Assembly: GCA_945833895.1 (NCBI GenBank)
Contig: CAMAGQ010000087.1
Span: forward strand, 1 to 7,124
Source: an uncultured bacterium
Lineage (GTDB): Bacteria > Cyanobacteriota > Vampirovibrionia > Gastranaerophilales > Gastranaerophilaceae
Direction of reading: 5' to 3'
Length of the DNA: 7,124 nt
Both the position numbers and the translations under genes were made by a program. Below the pieces are notes generated by a model, which was not told the DNA's origin, made no database searches, and worked only from the letters and a program-made list of their open reading frames with translations. Positions within the stretch are counted from its first letter, which is position 1. Each line of letters opens with the position of its first letter. Of this stretch, positions 1-5,122 are shown piece after piece.

Positions 1-334
1 ATGTTGATGAAAACTTTTGACCTGCAAGAAGTCCCGAAACCAGTCGCATTGTTGTACCTGAATTTCCGCAATCCAAAGTTGTTGAAGAGCTTTGCAATGT
101 GCCATCTGAATTAATTACAACGGTTTTATCGCTGCCAAATTCAATATCTACCCCGAGATTTTTAAAAACTTTTATTGTGGATAAGGGGTCTTGACCGTCA
201 GAAAAATTTTTTATAACAGAACGACCTTTTGCAAGAGAAGAAAAAATAATACTTCTGTGAGATAGTGATTTATCAGCGGGAATTTCTATTTCTCCGCATA
301 AATATTTGAAATTTTTACCGACAGATTTTAGCAT
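1..334 (-). CDS. aroA: 3-phosphoshikimate 1-carboxyvinyltransferase (EPSP synthase), N-terminal part, cut by window edge
   Basis: This is the sixth enzyme of the shikimate pathway. It joins phosphoenolpyruvate to shikimate-3-phosphate to make EPSP for aromatic amino acid and folate synthesis in the cytoplasm. I translated the minus strand from the ATG at 334-332, giving 111 complete codons before the window ends; the family is usually about 430 residues. Two signatures identify it. One is IPADKSLSHRS (residues 18-28), whose Lys, Ser and Arg contact substrate. The other is DCGNSGTTMRL (88-98), the conserved Gly-Asn-Ser/Ala-Gly-Thr loop. The second form resembles the class II/Gram-positive type more than the E. 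coli type. The start is fixed by an in-frame TAA two codons upstream, so no longer N-terminus is possible. No Shine-Dalgarno sequence lies at normal distance; the nearest, AGAGGA (360-355), is 20 nt away. The gene is divergent from the operon at 410 and is probably an unrelated neighbour. Confidence 0.95.
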   Translation of the reverse strand, partial: MLKSVGKNFKYLCGEIEIPADKSLSHRSIIFSSLAKGRSVIKNFSDGQDPLSTIKVFKNLGVDIEFGSDKTVVINSDGTLQSSSTTLDCGNSGTTMRLVSGLLAGQKFSST

Positions 335-340
335 AAGTTA

Positions 341-349
341 ATGTTATCA
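341..349 (-). promoter_or_regulatory. Possible extended -10 promoter of aroA, giving a leaderless start
   Basis: Read on the minus strand, the sequence is TGATAACAT. This is an extended -10 TG followed one base later by TAACAT (346-341). If TAACAT occupies -12 to -7, transcription would begin at 334, the A of the aroA ATG. A competing -10, TATGAT (351-346), would start at about 339 and leave a 5-nt leader. I see no convincing -35 box at 16-18 bp. AT-rich DNA yields such boxes by chance, so the support is the position and the missing Shine-Dalgarno sequence. Confidence 0.4.
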
Positions 350-391
350 TAAAATCCTCTATATAAACTACTATTCAAAAAACAAAAATTA

Positions 392-405
392 TGGTAGTAT
401 ATAAT
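392..405 (+). promoter_or_regulatory. Promoter of the five-gene operon, -10 region
   Basis: A consensus TATAAT lies at 400-405. An overlapping extended form, TGG followed by TAGTAT, lies at 392-400. The first predicts a transcription start near 412 and the second near 407. The operon's candidate start codons are at 410 and 413, so the mRNA would carry 0-6 leader bases at most. No Shine-Dalgarno sequence precedes either ATG, and no good -35 box is seen. This is the only intergenic space before the operon. Confidence 0.5.
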
Positions 406-409
406 TATT

Positions 410-1315
410 ATGATGAAGTATATTATTATAGGTATTGCGACAGTATTCGCATTGTATGGTTTGTTGGTTGCTGTAGCACCGATGTTGGCAGATATCTTCT
501 TAACATTAGCAATAACAATCGGTACAGTAGCGGCTATTGCTTATTTTGGTTTCAGAAAGCAACTTTTCGGCTTGAGTATCTGGATTGTTCCGGCGAAATA
601 TCACACTGAAATTAACACAATAAAAAACGAAAGTTGTACTGTTCGTTATTTCCCCGGGGAAAGAATTATTGTTGCCGATAACTCAGCAAAGAATGAATGC
701 AACAAAAGATATTTTGTTCTTCAAAAAGGTGCTGTAGATGTTGAATTTGCTTGGTTTCAGATTTGCCAGATTTACAACAGATATTCAACTCTTGGTTCTC
801 TTTCCGAGTTTTTCAAGAAAACTACCGCTGTTGATATTAAAGTAGAACAGGATGAAGCAAAACCGAAGAAAAGAGTTATTGAAAAAACAGAATACAGAAA
901 TCCTGAGTCATCCCTGCCGAAACCAAAAATTTCCGCACCGGAAATAGTTGAGTTTGATAAATTGCAGACTAAAAACATGGCTCAAACGACAACTAAAGAC
1001 GAAGAAATGCAATCAGTTGAAGAGTTTCTTAATATGGGCGACATAATGAAACAATCCGCTCAGAAGGTGAATATCAATACTGCAACTGCGGGTGAAATTG
1101 CTGTTCTCCACGGAATAAACATTGCTATTGCAAAGAAAATTGTTGAATACAGAAATTTGAACGGTAATTTTAAAACTATTGAGGAATTTCTTGAAGTTGC
1201 CGAGGTTAAAGAACATTTTATTCCGCAAATAAAAGATTTGGTTACTCTTGACGGAAACGATGATAACGGCGGTCACGGAGATGCTCCAAATGAAGGCAGA
1301 CTGCTTGACTGGTAA
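410..1315 (+). CDS. Membrane-anchored helix-hairpin-helix (ComEA-type) domain protein, function unknown
   Basis: The protein has 301 residues, or 300 if translation starts at the ATG at 413. Residues 4-26 and 29-48 are strongly hydrophobic and look like two membrane helices. They are followed by FRK (48-50), so by the positive-inside rule both ends should face the cytoplasm. Residues 60-145 form an unrecognised region containing a mixed beta/alpha pattern and cysteines 76, 97 and 119. Residues 146-215 are charged and proline/lysine-rich, probably a flexible linker. Residues 218-280 are a tandem helix-hairpin-helix of the ComEA type: VNINTATAGEI (220-230), a glycine-containing hairpin near HGI, then IVEYRN-NG-F-EEFLEV. 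In ComEA this fold binds double-stranded DNA; elsewhere it can mediate protein contacts. After an acidic, glycine-rich spacer the protein ends in GRLLDW. It is first in the operon, and its end overlaps the radical-SAM gene. DNA tethering and complex anchoring are both plausible; neither is shown. Confidence 0.85.
   Translation: MMKYIIIGIATVFALYGLLVAVAPMLADIFLTLAITIGTVAAIAYFGFRKQLFGLSIWIVPAKYHTEINTIKNESCTVRYFPGERIIVADNSAKNECNKRYFVLQKGAVDVEFAWFQICQIYNRYSTLGSLSEFFKKTTAVDIKVEQDEAKPKKRVIEKTEYRNPESSLPKPKISAPEIVEFDKLQTKNMAQTTTKDEEMQSVEEFLNMGDIMKQSAQKVNINTATAGEIAVLHGINIAIAKKIVEYRNLNGNFKTIEEFLEVAEVKEHFIPQIKDLVTLDGNDDNGGHGDAPNEGRLLDW
1277..1280 (+). promoter_or_regulatory. Shine-Dalgarno sequence that sets the radical-SAM gene start
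   Basis: GGAG lies 9 nt before the ATG at 1290, inside the coding sequence of the upstream gene. It favours 1290 over the earlier in-frame ATGs at 1248, 1260 and 1281, which would add residues with no resemblance to the family. A TTG at 1305 (preceded by AAGG at 1293-1296, spacing 8) is the main rival, because family members usually begin only a few residues before the conserved N-terminal strand. Confidence 0.5.
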
Positions 1316-1922
1316 AATTTTAAATGTCTACAAAATCCTTACCAATACAGGGGTTGAAGGACCCGGTAGAAGATTTTGTATATGGGTTCAAGGGTGCAGA
1401 AAACATTGCAAAGGTTGTTTTGCAAAGGATACTTGGGCTTTTGGAGTCGGGAAAGACTATTCAACAGAAGATATCTGGCATGAAATTTGCGAGCAAAAAG
1501 ATATTGAAGGTATAACGTTGCTTGGCGGTGAACCTTTTGAACAGGCTCAAGCCTTGGTTGAGTTAACAGGCAGGGTTAAGCAGGCGGGGCTTTCTGTGGT
1601 TTGTTTCACGGGAAATACCATTGAAGAACTTCAAAACTCTGAAAATCCTTTCGTTCGCGAATTATTGAAAAACATTGACCTTTTGATAGACGGAGGGTTT
1701 GAGCAGGAAAATTTCGACCTGTCACGTCCGTGGGTGGGGTCTTCAAACCAGAGATACATATTTTTGACGGATTTTTATACTCCCGAAGTCATAAAACAGT
1801 ACAAAAATAAAATAGAAATGCGAATTTCTGATGACGGGAAACTTGAAATCAACGGAATGGGTGATTTTGAAAATTTCAGGAAAAGTTTTTGTTTACAACT
1901 TGGCAAAAATGATGTAAAATGA
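1290..1922 (+). CDS. Radical-SAM / 4Fe-4S single-cluster protein, NrdG/PflA activase-like
   Basis: The protein has 210 residues from the chosen ATG (205 from TTG at 1305), a normal size for the small activase-like radical-SAM proteins. These use a 4Fe-4S cluster to cleave S-adenosylmethionine and generate a 5'-deoxyadenosyl radical. The cluster ligands are Cys36, Cys40 and Cys43 in CRKHCKGC, the CX3CX2C motif, preceded by the family signature EGPGRRFCIWVQGC (23-36). The SAM-binding GGEPF follows at 79-83. A later segment, LLIDGGFE and then PWVGSSNQR, matches the C-terminal region of this activase group. There is no second cysteine cluster of the PflA type. The gene overlaps the helix-hairpin-helix gene by 26 bp and the ATPase gene by 4 bp (ATGA), which implies translational coupling. 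No glycyl-radical enzyme is encoded in the window, so its target is unknown. The family call is firm; the reaction is not known. Confidence 0.9.
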   Translation: MKADCLTGKILNVYKILTNTGVEGPGRRFCIWVQGCRKHCKGCFAKDTWAFGVGKDYSTEDIWHEICEQKDIEGITLLGGEPFEQAQALVELTGRVKQAGLSVVCFTGNTIEELQNSENPFVRELLKNIDLLIDGGFEQENFDLSRPWVGSSNQRYIFLTDFYTPEVIKQYKNKIEMRISDDGKLEINGMGDFENFRKSFCLQLGKNDVK

Positions 1923-3571
1923 ACAAGAAAGAGAGTTTACAACCGATGGATAATAATATAGTAATGCAAATGTCGAGGCTTTTCAGAGCCAGATTTCCAT
2001 ATATATACATAACAACGTGGGAAGAAGAACGTGCGATTAATCTTATAAAAAAGATGGCGGCGTCAGAAAAACTTATCAAGGTAATTCGTGACGTTTATAT
2101 TTGGACGCAGACAAAAGGTTTTGTTCTTAACGGGCAGGTGATAGAAGGCACGACTACTCCTGATAAAGCGTTAGATTTTATAAAAAATTGCAACAAGAAC
2201 GCCATTTTTATAATGTGTGATTTTCACGTATATTTTGGCGTAAAAGGCAGACAGGTTGATTACAACGTTGTAAGAAAAATCAGAGATAATATTCCTGAAT
2301 TAAAAACCAGCAAATTCCGAAAGAATGTGGTTTTTATGGCTCCTGAATTGTTAATCCCCGAAACAATGCAGAAAGAAGTATCAATTATTGATTTTCCGCT
2401 GCCGACTCTTACAGAAATCAAAGCAAAATTAGAAAAAATGATTATGCAAAATAATCAGATTGATACTACAAAATTAAATGATGAAATTAAAGAAAAACTT
2501 TGCAAGGCAGCATTAGGATTGACTTTGCAGGAGGCTGAAAACGCTTTTGCTCTGGCAATGGTTAATGACGGCAAAATTGACGAAGGAGATTTGGGAATAA
2601 TTTTGAGCGAGAAAATGCAGGTCATTAAAAAGACAGGCATTTTGGAATTTATAAACACAGATATAAAAGTTACTGATATCGGCGGACTTGAGAATTTGAA
2701 AAGTTGGTTAAATAAACGAAACAATTCTTGGTCAGAATCAGCAAAGAAATATTGCCTTCCTGCACCGAAAGGAGTTCTGATTACGGGTGTCCCGGGTTGC
2801 GGAAAGAGTTTGACAGCCAAGGCTATGAGTGCTGCTTGGCAACTACCGCTTTTGAAACTTGATTTTGGTAAGATTTTCTCAGGAATTGTTGGAAGTTCGG
2901 AAGAAAATATGCGAAAAGCTATTAAAACCGCAGAAGCCGTTGCACCGTCAATTTTGTGGGTTGATGAGATTGAAAAAAGTCTTAGCGGAATGAATTCAAA
3001 CGGCGACAGCGGAACTTCTTCAAGAATTTTCGGTACTTTCCTTACTTGGATGCAGGAAAAGACCGCTCCTGTTTTTGTTATCGCAACTGCAAACAATATC
3101 AGCGGATTACCTGCAGAATTATTGAGAAAAGGTCGTTTTGATGAAATTTTCTTCGTTGATTTGCCGACAAAAACCGAAAGAAAAGAAATCTTTAAACTTC
3201 ATCTGACCAAGCGTTTAAAGGATGAAGAAGTCGCAGGTAAACTCGACATGAACGACGAGTTGTATGAAAAACTTGCGGATTTGACGGAAGGATTTGTTGG
3301 TGCAGAAATTGAACAAGTCGTAATTTCCGCACTATACGAAGCGTTTTTCCAGAAACGACCGCTTGAAATTTCTGATTTGGAAAATACAATAAAAAATGTT
3401 GTTCCGCTGTCTGTAACTCAGAAAGAGCAAATTCTTGCACTTAGAGAGTGGGCTAATATCAGGGCTGTTACGGCAACCAAAAAAGATGATATGGTTCAAT
3501 ATGCGGCAGGTAGCGAAGGTGATAGTGACGATGTTAACACTACAAGAGGCGGAAGAGCCTTGGATGTTTAA
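1919..3571 (+). CDS. Ycf46-like AAA+ ATPase
   Basis: This 550-residue protein is expected to be a soluble hexameric ATP-driven remodeller. The C-terminal AAA+ module (about 250-500) is complete: Walker A GVPGCGKS (290-297), Walker B ILWVDE (345-350), sensor 1 ATANN (389-393), arginine finger region LLRKGRFDE (401-409) and sensor 2 GAEIE (461-465). The N-terminal half (about 20-240) matches Ycf46: YIYITTWEEERA (28-39), then VYIWT, a hydrophobic strand ending in CDFH (100-103) and FMAPELLIP (139-147). It looks like a degenerate ATPase fold without a Walker A. The tail after 520 is flexible and ends in GRALDV. The ATG overlaps the upstream stop as ATGA; no clear Shine-Dalgarno sequence is present, so coupled reinitiation is likely. 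An internal ATG at 1946, preceded by a weak purine run, is an alternative start. Cyanobacterial Ycf46 has been linked to photosynthesis and inorganic-carbon use, roles that need not apply here. Confidence 0.92.
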   Translation: MNKKESLQPMDNNIVMQMSRLFRARFPYIYITTWEEERAINLIKKMAASEKLIKVIRDVYIWTQTKGFVLNGQVIEGTTTPDKALDFIKNCNKNAIFIMCDFHVYFGVKGRQVDYNVVRKIRDNIPELKTSKFRKNVVFMAPELLIPETMQKEVSIIDFPLPTLTEIKAKLEKMIMQNNQIDTTKLNDEIKEKLCKAALGLTLQEAENAFALAMVNDGKIDEGDLGIILSEKMQVIKKTGILEFINTDIKVTDIGGLENLKSWLNKRNNSWSESAKKYCLPAPKGVLITGVPGCGKSLTAKAMSAAWQLPLLKLDFGKIFSGIVGSSEENMRKAIKTAEAVAPSILWVDEIEKSLSGMNSNGDSGTSSRIFGTFLTWMQEKTAPVFVIATANNISGLPAELLRKGRFDEIFFVDLPTKTERKEIFKLHLTKRLKDEEVAGKLDMNDELYEKLADLTEGFVGAEIEQVVISALYEAFFQKRPLEISDLENTIKNVVPLSVTQKEQILALREWANIRAVTATKKDDMVQYAAGSEGDSDDVNTTRGGRALDV

Positions 3572-3572
3572 A

Positions 3573-3578
3573 GAAAGG
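3573..3578 (+). promoter_or_regulatory. Shine-Dalgarno sequence of the Ycf35-like gene
   Basis: GAAAGG sits just after the ATPase stop codon and 13 nt before the ATG at 3592. The spacing is long but usable. Later in-frame ATGs at 3607 and 3619 would be further away still, so 3592 is preferred. Confidence 0.5.
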
Positions 3579-3591
3579 TAAAATTTGTATT

Positions 3592-4851
3592 ATGTCAATT
3601 ACACTTATGGCATACCCTATGGCATTTTTGATTGCCCCCGAAGAAGTCAAAGATGAGGGAATAAGAATAAAAAACGCAGAAAAAGATAATAATAAAAATG
3701 TCGCCACAAAAAATTTGAAATTTATCAAGGTTTTAACAAATATCAAGCACGGTGAACTTTCTCCGCTGTTATCGGAAATCGGTGCGTTTGAACTTTACCC
3801 GAACCATTACTATATAAACACCACAAAACTTGATATCCAAACGGAAATTGTCGGAAAATATACGACTTTCACCGTGTTTGGAACAGAAAATTCTACAATT
3901 TTGCAAACTTCGGCAGAGGCTTTGTTTACTGATTTAGACAGAATTACAAACAGAAACGTCAGACTTCTCGGCAATCAGGAAACTTTTTATTATAACTACA
4001 CAACTGATTACGCCAGTGTTAAAGACATTTATAGCAATTTAAAACAAGAAAATGCGACACAAATATTCACGACCCAAAACGATGAGGTTGTCGCAAATCT
4101 CAACGGGCAAAGCATACGATATTACAAGAGTCCTGATTTTTCAAATTACATGCTTGAAGTTGAGCAAAAAGTCACGATTATGAATATCGGAATGACCGAT
4201 GAAACAGGGCAATACGCTTCTTACGGGCTTACGAATTTAAAAATTCAAACAAATATCAAAAAAGACGAACTCCGCCCGCTTTTAAAAGCCGCAAAGTACG
4301 GATTTTATGAGGCAAACGGGCAAACTCCGCTGAGAAACAGTTATGCAACTTTGAACTGGGTTGAAAATGACGGATTTTATGTTGCGGAGTTTTCAGGACA
4401 AAATAACACTGCAATTACAAAAGAAGCAGAAATAATTTTTAGAAAAATGAACATTGCGGCAGGTCGTGATTTGCGAAAGGTGAACGATGTTTTCACAACG
4501 GTTTACACCTATAACACAAATTATACCGATAAAGGCGTTCTGATAAATACCCTTTACGAACACGGGGCAACCGAAATTTCCGAAAACGATGATGTTGTTA
4601 CCTGTAAATTATTCAATATGGAAATGAAATATTACAGACAGGAGTCGGGTGCTTATTCGCTGGATATTACGCAAATTACAAATGAATCCCAGTGTCAGGA
4701 CGTTATTAATGATTTGAACGAAGAATACGGGCTTAATATTCAGGAAGTGACTTACAATAAAATAAAAGAACGCTTGCAGCAAGAAAATTTGCAACTTGAA
4801 AGCGAAACTGTTTTAGACGATAACTCAATAGTTTTGACTATTGAAATATAA
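3592..4851 (+). CDS. Ycf35-like (DUF1257) protein with an internal tandem duplication
   Basis: The protein has 419 residues, about three times the usual ~120-130 of cyanobacterial Ycf35. The C-terminal end carries the family pattern: a Y-x-K helix (VTYNKIKERLQQENLQ, 386-401) followed by a strand hairpin ETVLDDNSIVLTIEI (405-419). Upstream are two related copies of about 150 residues. Copy A spans about 42-194 and copy B about 213-362; both begin with TNIK--EL-PLL and share the same order of strands through YY(K/R). The first 40 residues (MSITLMAYPMAFLIAP and a charged stretch) are only mildly hydrophobic, and I do not call a signal peptide. No catalytic motif or metal-ligand set is evident. 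It lies 20 nt after the Ycf46-like ATPase and 18 nt before the DUF2997 gene. I recall these three families as frequent neighbours, which supports the assignment. The biochemical role is unknown; partner or adaptor of the ATPase is inference. Confidence 0.75.
   Translation: MSITLMAYPMAFLIAPEEVKDEGIRIKNAEKDNNKNVATKNLKFIKVLTNIKHGELSPLLSEIGAFELYPNHYYINTTKLDIQTEIVGKYTTFTVFGTENSTILQTSAEALFTDLDRITNRNVRLLGNQETFYYNYTTDYASVKDIYSNLKQENATQIFTTQNDEVVANLNGQSIRYYKSPDFSNYMLEVEQKVTIMNIGMTDETGQYASYGLTNLKIQTNIKKDELRPLLKAAKYGFYEANGQTPLRNSYATLNWVENDGFYVAEFSGQNNTAITKEAEIIFRKMNIAAGRDLRKVNDVFTTVYTYNTNYTDKGVLINTLYEHGATEISENDDVVTCKLFNMEMKYYRQESGAYSLDITQITNESQCQDVINDLNEEYGLNIQEVTYNKIKERLQQENLQLESETVLDDNSIVLTIEI
3715..4173 (+). 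repeat. Copy A of the protein-level duplication in the Ycf35-like gene
   Basis: This encodes residues 42-194. Landmarks are LTNIKHGELSPLL (48-60), FTVFGTENSTI (93-103), a helix ending in RITNRNVR (117-124), FYYNYTTDY (132-140), the NDEVVANL strand (163-170) and IRYYKS (175-180). Each has a counterpart in copy B in the same order. The similarity is visible in protein but not as an exact DNA repeat, so the duplication is old. Confidence 0.7.
4228..4677 (+). repeat. Copy B of the protein-level duplication in the Ycf35-like gene
   Basis: This encodes residues 213-362. The matches to copy A are IQTNIKKDELRPLL (218-231), YVAEFSGQNNTAI (263-275), MNIAAGRDLR (286-295), TVYTYNTNYTD (303-313), NDDVVTCKL (332-340) and MKYYRQ (345-350). 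It runs directly into the DUF1257-type C-terminus, so copy B plus the tail is the part most like a normal Ycf35 protein. Confidence 0.7.
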
Positions 4852-4852
4852 A

Positions 4853-4858
4853 AAGAGG
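4853..4858 (+). promoter_or_regulatory. Shine-Dalgarno sequence of the DUF2997-like gene
   Basis: AAGAGG lies 11 nt before the ATG at 4870. The second in-frame ATG at 4879 would be 20 nt away, so the first is preferred. Confidence 0.6.
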
Positions 4859-4869
4859 TTTTATAAATT

Positions 4870-5079
4870 ATGGGCAAAATGAAAATAAGATTACTGCCTG
4901 ACGGCACGATAAAAATGGAAACCGAGGGTATAAAAGGCGAAAAGTGTGCGGATTATGCCAAAGTTTTGGAACGTCTTGCAGATGCAAAAATTTATAACCT
5001 GAAAAAGACCGACGAGTATTACCAGAAAGAAATTCTTGACGTTGAAGAAGTTGAAGAGATTAGAAATACCGAATATTAG
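4870..5079 (+). CDS. DUF2997-like small protein
   Basis: The protein has 69 residues, the usual size for this family, which I recall as commonly encoded beside DUF1257/ycf35 and Ycf46-like genes. The pattern seen is a first strand KIRLLPDG (5-12), a second strand, the turn GIKGEKC (20-26) with the conserved cysteine, a helix with DYAKVLERL, and T-x-EYY near 47-51. The C-terminus is acidic (EILDVEEVEEIR). It is small, soluble and without a signal or membrane segment. It is the last gene of the operon; 43 nt separate it from the TPR gene, which has its own promoter. A role as a small subunit or partner of the Ycf35-like protein is inference from gene order. No enzymatic motif is present, and Cys26 is the only cysteine and only candidate redox or metal residue of note. 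Confidence 0.8.
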   Translation: MGKMKIRLLPDGTIKMETEGIKGEKCADYAKVLERLADAKIYNLKKTDEYYQKEILDVEEVEEIRNTEY

Positions 5080-5104
5080 TTTGTAATCTCCATTTTTTCT
5101 TTTG

Positions 5105-5113
5105 TGCTATAAT
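5105..5113 (+). promoter_or_regulatory. Extended -10 promoter of the TPR gene
   Basis: TGCTATAAT is a perfect extended -10 element (TG, one base, TATAAT at 5108-5113). It predicts a transcription start near 5120, three bases before the ATG at 5123. A weak -35-like TTGTAA lies at 5082-5087, about 20 bp upstream, which is too far to count on. An extended -10 can act without a good -35. Confidence 0.6.
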
Positions 5114-5122
5114 ATGGTTACT

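Noticed and set aside
1248..1289. Longer N-terminus for the radical-SAM protein starting at ATG 1248
   Set aside because: It would increase the overlap with the upstream gene to 68 bp, adds residues unlike the family, and has no Shine-Dalgarno sequence at good spacing, whereas GGAG fits ATG 1290.
2455..3096. A 213-codon open frame on the minus strand opposite the ATPase gene
   Set aside because: It lies wholly antisense to the conserved Walker A/B region, has no recognisable domain or Shine-Dalgarno sequence, and its composition is what the ATPase codons dictate.
5080..5122. Terminator between the DUF2997 gene and the TPR gene
   Set aside because: There is a T-rich stretch (TTTTTTCTTTT) but no stem before it, so no intrinsic terminator can be supported.
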